Positions 10,653-21,436 of a stretch of 64,000 nt of DNA are shown here, piece by piece. Origin of the DNA: Amblyomma americanum (lineage: Eukaryota; Arthropoda; Arachnida; Ixodida; Ixodidae); contig NC_135498.1 in assembly GCF_052857255.1 (NCBI RefSeq), positions 113,585,223 to 113,649,222 of the forward strand. The letters are read 5' to 3'. Position numbers and translations under genes: made by a program. The notes under the pieces are model-generated. The model was given only the letters and a program-made list of their open reading frames with translations, ran no database searches and had not been told where the DNA came from. Within the stretch, counting starts at the first letter, position 1. Every line of letters starts with the position of its first letter.

Positions 10653-10837
10653 TGTTACGGTGTGGGATGCCACGGGGTGGCCACGGGCCCGCCCAGAGAA
10701 ATATAGCAGCAGTACGGAGGAGAGCCGGCGAAGCACGACCGGCGGCGGCCAAGCTTTCTCGTTCTATCTCCCTCGTGCTAGAGCCGCGCGCTCGCCGCTC
10801 GCGCTCGCTCTCCGCCTCTTCTTTTATTCCCGTATCA
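10653..10837 (-). repeat. 5' LTR of Gypsy element 1
   Basis: This 185-bp LTR would hold the element promoter. It is almost identical to 5665-5849. Its sense start TGATACGGG abuts ATT on the flank, and its sense end CCGTAACA is followed by the primer-binding site. Confidence 0.93.
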
Positions 10838-10889
10838 ATTACTGCCGTGAGGCACACCCCTTTCACTTTCATATCCTATGGGACCCATC

Positions 10890-11105
10890 GTACCCGCCGC
10901 GGGGGTCACTGCCATTGGCAGTAGGCTGCGGATTCCAAGGTCGCGGGTTAGATCCAAGTCATCACGACCGTATTTCGGTGGACGCGACACTCAAGACGCC
11001 CGTTTGCCGTTTAAGAACCCAAGGTGGTGTAAAGTATTCCAGTTATACTACGGCCTTCTTCATAGCTCAACCTGTCGATTTGGGACGTGAAATCCAACCA
11101 TTTAT
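10890..11105 (+). mobile_element. Ruka-type tRNA-derived SINE
   Basis: The head is a decayed tRNA-like RNA polymerase III promoter. GGTCGCGGGTTAGATCC resembles box B, and the box A region is disrupted. The Ruka body follows: CCGTATTTCGGTGGACGCGA, AAGACGCCCGTTTGCCG, AACCCAAGGTGGTGTAAAGT, ACTACGGCCTTCTTCATAGC, GATTTGGGACGTGAAA. SINEs are non-coding and are copied by LINE proteins. This one lies about 50 bp from the LTR of Gypsy element 1. Confidence 0.85.
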
Positions 11106-13725
11106 ATTTTAGAGACCTGTCCAGAGCTAGCCAGAACCACTCCATACATCCAAGGAAGTTTACAGCCTCACCTCAACGCTGCAATCTCTGTCGACCTGCG
11201 TTACGTTTGCTTTTCTTTGAAATTTTGCACAAATATCGGTGGTGTGAGATGAGGACCGCACGTCGCCTCAAAGTCCATTTCAGTTGTTTTGGGCTTCAAT
11301 GAGATAAGCCCGCGTTTGTTCTCAGGTTTGTAACTGCGGTAAATGTTCTACTGTCCGTGCGTTCTTTTCGTAACGTCGGATAAATCCGGTCGTCGAGTGA
11401 AGAGCGCAGTAAGCAGAGAATTGAAACTGTTATAGCACTAAGTAGACCGTCTGTTCTAACTCAAGACTCTGAAGAACACTGCAGAGCAGCTTGCTTCTCT
11501 AATTGGACTAACCATCCCACTTGATCAGCGTACCAATGCGGCTATGAGGGGCGAGTTTTTCAGTGCACTGCGGCTGATTGCAGAAAAAGTACACACGACA
11601 AATGGAGACAAGTAAATTACCTCTCTGAAAAATTTAAGTCTACATTACGATTGTCCTAACGTTCAAAACAACATCATTTCTTTCTGGCCACTCTGCGGCC
11701 GCAAATCTGCTTTGGTGCTCGAGTATATTTGATGATAAAGAAAGGTCCGTGTGACAAAACTTTTGACATCTGCTTATCATGACGATGAGGAAAATTGGCC
11801 GCGAGTCCTGGCCGAAATAACTTGTATATTTTGATTCATGCGAGTCATCTTTTATCTTGCGCAAACATCTGCTATGAATTTCACATTTTATTTGTTTTGA
11901 TCGACGTCAACTGTTTTAGCATTTTCATTTTTCATTTGTTAAGTTTTACCGGGTATGACATATAGCAATATATTCTCGTCGTTTCTTCCCATTTAAATTT
12001 TTCATGAGTCATTAGGCTTGTAAGGTAATTGTAATACTAATAAAAGAAAAATAACTATGGTAAGAGCAATAAATTTACGTACCTATTATCGCGGGAGAAT
12101 ATAGTTACTGATATTTTCAAAAGGACAAGGATAGCGGCTGCTGGGCACAGCAGAAGCAAAGCCGAGGACAGGGACGTCGTCGTCGACGCCTCTGCCAGCC
12201 TTCTACGTGTGGTTTTAATATTCTTAGTCGACCGCTTCCCGTTTGATAACCTCCACTGCCGAAGCGACGCATTGGCATCAAGCTGGCGATGGAGGTGCGC
12301 CATCGGATGGTTTCACGTGACCTACAGGGACGATGTTAGTGGCGGGGTGAGTGGATGACGCCAACGAAGCAAGGGGAGCAATTTCGTAATTGAGTTCAGT
12401 CACTTGCCACACCACGCTGTAAGGGCACTGCAAAGAGAAAGAAGATTCTCAGACACACCGGCAGGTGGTGACGGGGACCACAAGAAGTCTTACAGTTCCT
12501 CGCATGCTTCAATGAAGACGAGGAATCGGCAATGAGCAAAGCAAACACACAGTACATTGTACCGATGGGCCACTTCCATGAACAGGTAGGCAAGCAGCAG
12601 ACCAGGGACCAGGGAGCGGGCGACTAGAACATAGGCTCTAGTAATAGCAGGGTAGATTTAGTAGAATTCGCAGGAAGAAATAGCTTATGGATCATGAACA
12701 TCTTCCTCCACAAACGGGAAAACAAGAAGTCAACGTGCAGGAGCTCAAATGGCAAGTGTAAAAATGAAATATACTTCATAGTGTGCCCTTACTTTAACAT
12801 CGCCCAGAGTGTGGAGTTCTAAGGAAAGGCATGGTATAGCGACCATAGAACAATAAGGTCTCGTATCAGCCTCATAACTTCAGATCATAAACATAACTTC
12901 ACAGGCATGATTGTGGAGTGAGCAGTAGCTAGGATGGTTAGACAAAAAAACTGAAACCTTTTCAAAGTGGAGCTTTTTCAGGAGACAAGAGATCTCATTC
13001 AGAAACACCAAAGCATGAAGCATGTATCCATGTATCCTCATAGACAAAGCGGAACAAGCAAAGCTATCAAAGCCAATCAGGGAACAAAAATGCCCGACAT
13101 AAGGGAGTCTCATACGGAGAGAATCTAGTATAATCTAAAGAACGCAAGTATCCTTAAACAGGTCAAGAGGAAAGAAAGCATCGAGAAAAATCAGATATAT
13201 GCGTTAAGAGAGAAGGATGGCAATGGCCTCAGCAATATGATTGAGATATATTTGCTTAAATCTATATAGTAGCCAATGTAATAAGGTCGTTAACGAGAAT
13301 AGTGCCTAATTAATGGACATACCGCCAGGAACGAAAGAGCAAGTAAAAAAACTCTGAGGGCGCTTAAGTCTGCTTACATACAGGAATGAGAAAGTGTTGA
13401 ACTTTCTGGAACGCGGGTTTTTATCCGCAGCACCTGTAGGCATTGAATTTTTGTTTTGTTTTTATCTTCTCGTTTATTTTTGAATATGTATTTTGGTGTT
13501 CTGTTTTTTTCCTTTTCTTAGGTTTTCTACTTCGATTTTTAGATTTTTCTTTTTGCAATTTTTCGTTATTTTTTATCTGTTTATTTTTATTTTGAAATAT
13601 AATTTTTAGTATTTACTAATGACTGACTGACTAACTCACTAATTAGTAATCACCCATTGCTTAGTAATTTATGAGAGTATATGGGTTATTGCAATTATGC
13701 TATTGTTGACACAGTAGTGTGACAG
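11106..13725. other. Unassigned AT-rich DNA
   Basis: I recognise no gene or repeat family. Open frames are under 85 codons and lack motifs. The 13.43-13.62 kb stretch is T-rich low-complexity sequence. Confidence 0.5.
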
Positions 13726-13731
13726 ATTTCG

Positions 13732-13754
13732 CGGACGGACGGACGGACGGACAC
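13732..13754. repeat. GGAC microsatellite
   Basis: This is a run of about five GGAC units, at the edge of the RTE remnant. Confidence 0.9.
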
Positions 13755-13959
13755 TGAGCCATTAAAGGCTTTCTTCTTAAAAGCCTTAGTATCAATGGTA
13801 AGGAACAAAGCAGGTGGTGAAGATCGCTCGCAGCACACGAAGGAGGGTGGAGAGCTCGTGCTGCGGAAATTGGCCACCGTGTATAGGCAATGCCTTATGA
13901 CCTCGAGTGCACCGGAAGCATGAAAGAGTGCCAATACAATCTTATTCCACTTGAAAGGA

Positions 13960-15445
13960 GACTTCAAGGACCTGAAAAAATTACAGACTCATCAGCTCAC
14001 GGTCCGTTGCCCACAGAATTTTTTTATCAAGGGAATGGCTAAGAGAATTAGGGCAACCGTAGACTTCAATCAACCAAATTACTAGGCAGGGCTTTCGTAA
14101 AAGCTATTCAACAATATAAAATATTCACATTATCAGCCAGGTGATAGAAAAATGCGCACAAAATAACATACTTCTATATATAGACTTCATTGATTACGAG
14201 AGAACATTCGTCTCGGTCGAAACTTCAGCGGTCATGCAGTCATTACGGAATCGGGGCGCAGACGATACTTATGAAAAAATACTGGAGGATGCCTATCGCG
14301 GCTGCAAAAACACCAGAGTGTCCATAAAGACAGCAATAAAATTCCAATAAAGAAAGGTGCAGGCAGGGACACACGATATCTGCACTGTTATTTAGCGCCC
14401 GTTTACAGGACGGTTTAGGAACCTGAACATATGGGGATATAAGTTAATTGAGAATAGGTTAGTAATGTTCGATTACCTGTTGATATTGGTTAGGAGAGTT
14501 TAACATCCCAAACGACAAAGGCTATGATCGACGCCATATTAAATTGCTGCGGAATATTTCAACCACTGGGTTTTTGAACGCGTACTGTCATCGCGCAGTA
14601 CACGGGCATCTAGCATTTCTCCTGCCTCGAAATGCGACTGCCGCGGGCGGGTCCAACCCGTGATTATAGGGTCAACAGACGAGCGCCACAACTTCTGAGC
14701 AACCTCTGCGACTTACTAATGAAAATTTATTGCTAACTCACTCGGAGATGAACTGAAAACATGATCAATGACTAAATGATGCAAAGCGATCAATGATGCA
14801 CACCGGAACAGTGGTTGTAAAATTAGTGAGCAGAAAACTATAGTAATGTTCATGAATCTCGGGAGAGTACAGCAGATTACGATTGCTAGCGAGGTGATGG
14901 AGAGGTAAGAAAATACTTCAACTTATCGAAAGTAGTGATCACAGATCCGGACCACGAGTGTGAAATAACGAGAAGAATAGGGTGGAGCTAATTTGGCAGG
15001 TACTATGATGCCATGAACGATAGTTTACCAATATTCACAGATAGAAAATCATCTAAGAGCTGCATCTTACCGCTAAAAACTCACTGCGCAGAACAGAAAC
15101 GTGAAGGCTAAAGAAAAGGCTTCAACTTCAGTTAAGGGTGAAACCGGGAGATATGGAAAGGAAAAATATAAGTTTAGCAGTAGAAGACAGAGAGCAGCTT
15201 GGGTCAAGGAGCACATTGAGGTTAATGACATCCAAGCCAATATCAAGAAAAGAAATTCGCTTGAGGAGGCGTTGTAATGCGCAGCCATAATAACCGATAA
15301 TCGTTAATGGTAACGTTAGTTGGGCGGACGAAAATAAAAGCTTGCAGGGATAAGGTGAACAGCTGGCACAGATGTCGGTTAATTGAAAGAGATTGGAGAG
15401 GCCTGTTTTAAGCAGTGGGCATAGTCATCCTCATAATGGTGATTT
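13960..15445 (+). pseudogene. RTE-type LINE remnant with nested SINE
   Basis: This is a decayed non-LTR retrotransposon. The open piece 14141-14350 matches RTE-type RT: LLYIDFIDYERTFVSVE has the first catalytic aspartate region, followed by ILEDAYRGC. The next block, near 14357-14440, reads RQGHTISALLFSARLQDG in a shifted frame, the PQG-equivalent motif. A Ruka SINE interrupts the catalytic motif region at about 14495-14715. Downstream fragments (ESGRVQQITIASEV, DPDHECEITRRI, SWHRCRLIERDWRGLF) are the RTE thumb and C-terminus. The 3' end near 15440 has the usual GGCCTGTTTTAAGCAGTGGG-like tail followed by ATCCTCATAATGGTGAT. It is entirely non-coding now. Confidence 0.78.
14495..14715 (-). mobile_element. 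Ruka-type SINE inserted in the RTE LINE
   Basis: Read on the minus strand it has a degraded head (ACGGGTTGGACCCG, box B region). The body follows: GCATTTCGAGGCAGGAGAAA, GCCCGTGTACTGCGCGATGA, AACCCAGTGGTTGAAATATT and the end TTTGGGATGTTAAACTCTCC. LINE RT sequence continues on both sides, so the SINE landed after the LINE. Confidence 0.8.
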
Positions 15446-16904
15446 GAGAAAATGCTACGACTGAAGGAAACCTGCCTTTCACATATTAATACATTTTCGC
15501 TCAATATTTTCGTATTTTCCCAGCTGATCGCAATAACTGGAGGGGCCAAGCCTTGTCAACTTGGATTTCTTCGAAAAGGGTTCATCGGGCACATCTATCA
15601 CAAAATTCAGCGGCCAAGCCACTAGCTTATAAGTGTGCATATCGCAAAGTCCCAATGTGCTGGGATTAGAAATCGCAAATATCAACTTCCTCAGACGCTC
15701 ACAAAGTCGAGTAGTTCTTGCAAGAGAGTGTCATTCGTGTCATACTATTTAGTGTGTCTGTACAGACTTTAGTGGAAGCATCTTTCGTCGTGGGTGACTT
15801 CAAATCACGAATTCTGATGCATCTTTCAATCAAGAATATACACGTACGCAGATTGTGGTTCGGGGTTTCATTCAACCTTAGTAGCAGGTGTGGACGAGGG
15901 TATCATTATGGCTAAGAGGGGACTGTGGTACCTCTATAGACAACTTTTCAATTGCCTGCCATGCAGTGCCCAGTCCACTCAAAGCGAGTGTCTGAGCATA
16001 TAAAATCGCCAATTGCGTAATTTAAAGAACCCTGCGCATTGATACTTCTCCATGTATCACTGGATAAATCAGGTCATGCGAATCAAGTTCTATATTCTCT
16101 GATGGTTACTGCCTACTGTTTCATGTTTATCCCTTTCGGCCCTGGCGGTGTCAATTGGCACCGCAACACAAATATTCCGCTTGTGCCGCAGTAGCGGGAG
16201 AAAATATATCCCTGTTGCTATCGGCATCGCGGCGCACGCATTTCCATTGAGCTGTGCGGCGTAAGGAAGAAGCAGCAGCAGCATGGTAGGCATGTGGTGA
16301 CGAAGTCGAGTTATAGCAAATTTGTAGGCTTATATCTCACTAACCATTCGTTGTTTTGCGCCCATATTAATAAATATTCTGTTAAACGCCGGCCCAAGCT
16401 AATATTCATGTCCTAAATATTATTCAAAGCGTAGACGCTGCGCCTGAACATAATTTTGACATGTACGATTTGGACACCACCAGGGCTCAACGGTTGCCAG
16501 CGGTGATGCGCCTTTTTTAGCATGTTTGGTGGACTGCTGACATCAATGTTCAACGCAAAAAATGGAGAGAATCTTCAGATTAGCTTTCTGATGAACTGGG
16601 AAATGAAAATTTCCGCTGCATACAAGGTGAATGTTCGGATGCCGGCGAACAGCAACCGGAGCAGAGGAATAGTGAAAATAATTTCACGCCTGACATTGCG
16701 CTTTTATTCCTTTCTTCTCTGCCGCTCTCCTCCTCCTGTGAGCTTTTGCAGTGAATACAAGAAGCCACCGGCGTATTCACACTGAAGCTTGCGCACCGCC
16801 CCTCGTGCAGCACGTCGCTCGCGCAGCCGCTCCTGCAGCACGTGTGGCGCACTCGCCGCTGGGAGCAATGCAGCATGTTTGGCGGTTTTCTTGTGAATTG
16901 CATT
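15446..16904. other. Unassigned DNA
   Basis: No gene or known repeat could be supported. Short open frames overlap on both strands without motifs. 16.70-16.86 kb is GC-rich. Confidence 0.5.
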
Positions 16905-16972
16905 GGATTGGAGCAAACTTTATTTGTGCCTGCAGTTGGGCGCTCGCGCGCCCCGACGAGGGCCTAGGTCGT

Positions 16973-17529
16973 CTACGAGGTTGTCGTTACTCGGCGCGGG
17001 TCTCCGCTCACCGTTGCCGGCTCGCTGGGTCCCTGTCTTTCGAGCGCCCCGAGGACCTGCTGGATAGCCCATAGCTGTTGGTCTTGGTCGTTGCTCTTCG
17101 CGGCTGCCTCCAGCGCGGCGGCATTGTTCTTGATCGTGCTTCCTTTGGGTTTTTGATGCATTCCCACAAGATGTGCGTGTGATCTGCCGTCCCCCTCCGG
17201 TAGACTCTACACGTATCCATCTGGTAGGTCTCGGGGTACATGCGATGCATCAGTGCCGGGCTCGGTAGCGATCCAGTCTGGAGCTGTCTCAGTAGTACCG
17301 CGTCCGCTCGACTCAGCCTCGGGTGCGGGGGTGGGAGAGTCCTGCGAGCCAGGCGGTAGGCCTTCGTGATTTCGCTGTAGTCCGTCATGCGGTCCTTGGC
17401 TCCGAACCACGTCGGACGGTGTGTTGCCGGGGCGCGGTTGGTTAGCGCTCGCGCCGCTGCGTGTGCCGTCTCATTGTGGTTCTCACTGCGTTCCGACGCG
17501 TCGCCCGCGTGCGCCGGAAACCACTTCAT
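16973..17529 (-). pseudogene. LINE RNase H end and C-terminal zinc-type motif
   Basis: The frame 17008-17529 opens with KWFPAHAGDASERSENHNET followed by AHAAARAL, the last conserved block of RNase H. The C-terminal motif CRVYRRGTADHTHILWEC follows. The family form is CX2C...HX4C, and here the second cysteine is tyrosine. The original frame then continues in 16973-17167 (NAAALEAAAKSNDQDQQLW, AIQQVLGALERQG), which ends the LINE protein. A 1-bp shift near 17160 separates the two. Confidence 0.82.
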
Positions 17530-17595
17530 TCTTACTCTTCTGTCTTGCAGTTTTGTCGCTCGTAGTACGCGCTCGGCCTCCCTGCAGACTAGGCC

Positions 17596-18438
17596 TTAGG
17601 CGAAGTTTCGCACCGCCTGTCTCGAGTCACTCAGCACCGTGTAGCAGCCTGCGTCGGCGATGGCCAGGGCGATGGCCACCTCCTCCGCTTGTTCCGCTCC
17701 GGCGCTTCTCACGCTCGCTGCCGTCCTCGTGGCTCTGGTAGACGCCTCTATGACGACCGCTGCGAAGGCGTTCCGTTGGTATTCGGCCGCGTCCACGTAC
17801 CGCGAGTGCTCGTCGTTGGCGTGCAAGTCGATGAGAGCCTTGGCCCTCGCCGCTCTTCTTCCCTTGTTAAATTCGGGGTTCATGTTCTTCGGTATGGGGT
17901 CGATTCTGGTCTGGCGTCGGACCTCTTCGGGAACGGGGAGCTTCATCTCCGCCTCGTTCGAGTGTCCTATTCCCAGGTCGTCCAGTATCTTCCTCCCGGC
18001 TTTGGTCGTGGACAGCCGCTCCAGTTGAGAGGTCCGTTGCGCTTCGGCTATTTCTTCGAGCGTGTTGTGCATCCGAGTTGTAAGAGGCGGGTCGTGCTCG
18101 TGGACTCGAACAGGCCCAGCGCCGTCTTTTACGCTGTTCTGATGATTACATTGATTTTGATGCGTTCGTGTTGCAGCCATCAGTGGTAGGCTGCAACGTA
18201 CGCGACGTAGCTGATGATGAAGGATTGGACGAGCCTGATTAGGCTCTCCTCTCGCATGCCAGCCTTCCGGGAAGTGACTCTTTTGAGGAGTCGCATAGCG
18301 TTGGCCGCTTTTGCCGTGAGGCGGGCGATGGTTTCTCTGTTTCTTCCATGCTTTTCGATCACCATGTCTAGGATCCTGATTTTGCTGACCTCGGGGATCA
18401 CGTTGCCGGATTTGGCTACGATTCTGATTTTTTCGCAT
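17596..18438 (-). pseudogene. LINE RT thumb to RNase H segment
   Basis: The 280-codon frame holds the region after the RT (LEEIAEAQRTSQLERLSTT, RRQTRIDPIPKNMNPEFNKG) and most of an RNase H. The expected acidic residues lie in YVDAAEY, AEEVAIALAIAD and VLSDSRQAVRNFA. The first 60 or so codons are out of the natural frame, which lies in the 18180-18971 frame. A stop at 17596 cuts it before the PAHAG block. Confidence 0.8.
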
Positions 18439-19205
18439 TCGCGTTGTCTGGTTTTGCCTCTGCCATTGTCGGTAGGTGGAAGTATGAGGAGCTCTGATTT
18501 TCTCGGCGAAAATCTCAGTCCGGTGCCTTCCAGCTGGTCTTCTATCGCGTCGACGGCGGATTGCAGCGCGCCATCGATGTGGGCTTCGCTGTCACCGGTC
18601 ACCCACAGTGTGATATCGTCCGCGTAGATGGTGTGCCTGACGTCTTCGATGTCGGCGAGCTTCTCGGCCACTCCGATGATTACCAGGTTGAACAGCATCG
18701 GCGTAATGACCGATCCCTGCGGTGTGCCGGTGCTCCCGAGCTTGTTCTCTTGCGTTTGTAGGTCGCCTGCTCGTAGCTCGGCGGTCCTGTCCGTCAGGAA
18801 GTCCTTGATGTAGTTGTAGGATCTTTCGCCCATGTTGGGCTTAGAGACTTGGGACAGAATCGCCGAGTGTTTCACATTATCGAAGGCGCTCTTTAGGTCG
18901 AGCCCCAAGATTGCCTTGTTGTCGCGAGCGCTGCCGCCATCGTCTATGATTTGGTATTTAAGCTGCAGCATCGCGTCCTAAGTGCTTAGGTGCTGTCTGA
19001 ATCCGATCGCCGTGGCCGCCTACAGCCCTTCACGTTCCAGGTAGCCTTGCCACCTGTTGAGCAGGACGTGCTCCAGCACCTCGCCCACGCAAGACGTGAG
19101 CGAGATGGGCCGGAGGTTGTCGTGTCCGGTGGCTTCCCCGGCTTGGGTATCAGGATAGTCTCGGCTGTCTTCCACTGCTTTGGTAGCGCGGCCGCTCTCC
19201 AGCAC
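18180..19205 (-). pseudogene. LINE reverse transcriptase
   Basis: This RT would copy element RNA at the nicked target site. The N-terminal block is in 19020-19205 (NLRPISLTSCVGEVLEHVLL). After stops near 19.0 kb the frame 18180-18971 carries ILGLDLKSAFDNVKHSAIL (motif A), GTPQGSVITPMLFNLV (motif B) and the catalytic TIYADDITLW (motif C), all intact. It ends in the thumb (EESLIRLVQSFIISYV). Key residues are therefore preserved although the reading frame is split. Confidence 0.9.
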
Positions 19206-19854
19206 TTGTTGAAGTATTTTGAGAGGTTCTTGAGCGCCTTCTTCGTGACGAGGTCCGGGCGAGCTGCCGACCGGCTGTTGAGGTCGTGCAGGGCCGCGCG
19301 GACCTCACGTCGATGTCACGATCGAGCTTCGCGTTGGGTAGGCCGCCGTATGGCGCGTGTGGTTCGGTGGGTGTAGTGGGCAGGTATTTGTCATTGATGC
19401 TCGTGGTGACTTCGTCGGCGCCGTGTACAGAGACCGCCCGATGTATGAGCTTGGCGAGTCTGTTCCTTTGGTGCGACTTGGTGTTGGGTTTGTCGAGAAG
19501 GTGTCGAAGCAGCTTCCACGTCTTCCCGCTATGCATCTGCCCGTCTGCCGCGTTGCAGATCTCGATCCGCTGTTGCGTGCATAGCGCGCGGCAGTACTCC
19601 TCGATCGCTCGGTTGACCTCCGCCACCTTCTTTCTGAGTCTGCGGTTCAGCCGTTGTTTCTTCCAGCGACTGAGTATCGATTGCTTGGCTTCGATGAGAT
19701 GTGCTATCCGGCTGTCTACTTTATCAATCGCCGCGTCTGTTTCAATTTCTTTGGTCGCGTCGCGTACGCTCTTGGTGATTTCGGCCGTGCACGGCTCTGT
19801 CTTCGATCTCGTCGTCAGCGTCTGTCTTCTGGCTTCTGGCGTCTCGGAAGGCAT
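19150..19854 (-). pseudogene. LINE endonuclease-RT linker
   Basis: The charged helical linker is typical between endonuclease and RT of such elements (SRIAHLIEAKQSILSRWKKQ, LRKKVAEVNRAIEEYCRAL, GKTWKLLRHLLDKPNTKS). The last part is out of frame and overlaps the RT start. Its own N-terminus also overlaps the endonuclease frame. Confidence 0.75.
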
Positions 19855-20806
19855 CCCAGTCTATCCATCTGTGTGTTTTGATGCTGGTGTCGTTGTGTTC
19901 CGGTATGCTGATTTCCACGATGGTGTGGTCGCTGCTGAGGTCGGTTCCCGTGTTTCTCCAGGTGATCGCGCCCCGGATGTCATTCTTGACGAACGGGAGG
20001 TCCGGAGGGGTGTCCCGGGACACAGAGTTACCGATTCTCGTTGGATGCGTCGGGTCCGTGATGAGGGTGAAGTCGAGTTCTATGGCGTCTTGGTACAGGT
20101 CGCGGCCCTTTGCTGTGTACTTGTTGTAGCCCCAGGCTGGGTTCATCGCGTTGAAGTCGACGCAGACGATAAGCGTGTTGCGGCCTGCTGCGGTGCTGGC
20201 TCTGTGCAGTATTGTTTTGAATCTGTTTTCTCTCCGATGGGTTGCTGTAGATGTTGAGCAGAAATATGCTTCCTTTTCTATTCTTGCCCTAGATGATTTC
20301 GGTGAGTGTGTGCTCGATCTTGATATTGCTTTGCAGCTCGTGCTCAACGAACGTGAGTCCCTTCCTGACCAGGGTGCACAGGCCTCTCCCGTCGGGCTGG
20401 CCCTTGTGCACTCTTTAGCCGGGGAGGGACGGTGCGTCGGTGTTTCTTGTAATAGGATCACGTCCGGCTTGCGCGCGGCATGTGCGATGTGCTGTTGGAT
20501 GACTGCCTTCTTCCTTCCGAGGCCGCGACAGTTCCACTGCCACACTGTTAAGCCTGCTGCTGTTGTTGCGTTGGCGGCCATGATTGCGTTGGTGTGTACG
20601 TGGTTCCTTTGGTTGGGTGGATGTTGCGCGAAGAGGGGGGCAAACGTAGGGTGGCTGACTATCGGCTGTAGTGTCATTTCGATGTAGGCGAATCTGTTCG
20701 TGTTCTCTGCTTGGTAGGTCTCCATTGTTTGTTTCATTGCTGTCACTGTTGCGATGTTCGGCGTGATTAATTGCTTGATCTTGGTTTTGACCTTGACAAT
20801 ATTGGT
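19742..20806 (-). pseudogene. LINE apurinic-type endonuclease
   Basis: This is the target-nicking nuclease. Motifs in order are LTVWQWNCRGLGRKKAV, VILLQET, VDFNAMNPAWGYN (family form GDFNA; the glycine is replaced by valine), RIGNSVSRDTPPDLPFV and SSDHTIVEISIP. The middle, about 20.45-20.30 kb, is in a shifted frame with apparent compensation further on. The upstream leader reads as helical (TAMKQTMETYQAENTNRFAY). The + strand frames opposite are shadows. Confidence 0.85.
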
Positions 20807-21181
20807 TGGACTGCTCTCCTATCAAACTTGGGTAAATTTCTCAACCAGGTTATATACAGCTCTTTCTTGAAACTCTCCAGGCAGCTACAAACATTCAAAT
20901 TATTTACTAAAAATGATGTTTTTGTGAAACTGATAAATATTGGCTTGATATGAGAAGTGAACACTGGGGTAAAGATGTGTTAAGAATGCTATTATGTATT
21001 AGAAATTAACAAATAAAGGTTTGTAAAGTACTACAAGCAACTGTTCAACATTCAAACTAAACAGTGCTTTTCTTTAAAAATTATCTTTAAACCATAATTT
21101 TAAGCAAACATTGCCTGTATTTCAAGCATTGTGTTCCAGAAATGGTCTCTCTGTTCTTGCAGTAAAGATACTTCTCAACTT

Positions 21182-21436
21182 TCAGTTCATTGCTATAAAT
21201 CTCGGATGATGACAGCCATAAGCCTGCACGGCCTCCTTCCCAGGCATCACGCCAATAATGAACCACTGATGGCAAACAGGGTCGAAAATTGGCGCCAGAA
21301 TTGGTCCTTCATTGATATTTGGGCAAACTACTACATTGTCCAAGCATAGCTCATCGTTCATGCCAGAAATGGGCCGATGTTCAGGCACTCTGACTGCCAA
21401 CAACGGCCCTAAGGTTACTGCCAGTGCACGGAGCAA
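21182..21436 (-). CDS. Unassigned 84-codon frame
   Basis: This open frame has two cysteine-containing stretches (CLDNVVVCP, DPVCHQWF) and a plausible, non-repetitive composition. I do not recognise a domain, and no donor or acceptor decides its ends. It may be a relic of a DNA transposon or a host exon. Confidence 0.15.
   Translation of the reverse strand: MLRALAVTLGPLLAVRVPEHRPISGMNDELCLDNVVVCPNINEGPILAPIFDPVCHQWFIIGVMPGKEAVQAYGCHHPRFIAMN

Larger units (their letters stand above)
5665..10837 (-). mobile_element. Ty3/Gypsy LTR retrotransposon 1 (complete, broken)
   Basis: This is a 5.2-kb LTR retrotransposon read on the minus strand. The order is 5' LTR (10653-10837), primer-binding site, gag, protease, RT, RNase H, integrase, a short purine tract and 3' LTR (5665-5849). 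The LTRs begin TGATACGGG and end CCGTAACA in the sense direction. By eye they differ at about four of 185 positions, implying a fairly recent insertion. Coding capacity is nevertheless lost through frame breaks near 9715, 8258 and 7050. No envelope gene or chromodomain is visible. The flanks (ATAT before 5665, ATTA after 10837) do not form a clean target-site duplication. Confidence 0.93.
16905..20810 (-). mobile_element. 5'-truncated LINE with endonuclease, RT and RNase H
   Basis: This is a non-LTR retrotransposon on the minus strand, about 3.9 kb. The sense order is apurinic-type endonuclease (20.75-19.75 kb), linker (19.85-19.2), reverse transcriptase (19.2-18.2), RNase H (18.1-17.4), a C-terminal cysteine/histidine motif, and a 3' UTR with AATAAAG near 16920. 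An RNase H after the RT places it in the I/R1-like group rather than RTE or L1. The frame is open upstream to about 20.81 kb (VKTKIKQLITPNIATVTAMK) and then homology is lost, so the 5' end, including any gag ORF, is missing. Several single-base frame shifts break it. Confidence 0.88.

Noticed and set aside
5661..10841. Target-site duplication for Gypsy 1
   Set aside because: ATAT and ATTA flanks do not match well enough to claim.
19286..20257. 323-codon + strand open frame
   Set aside because: It is antisense to the LINE endonuclease and linker, whose motifs are clear on the minus strand.
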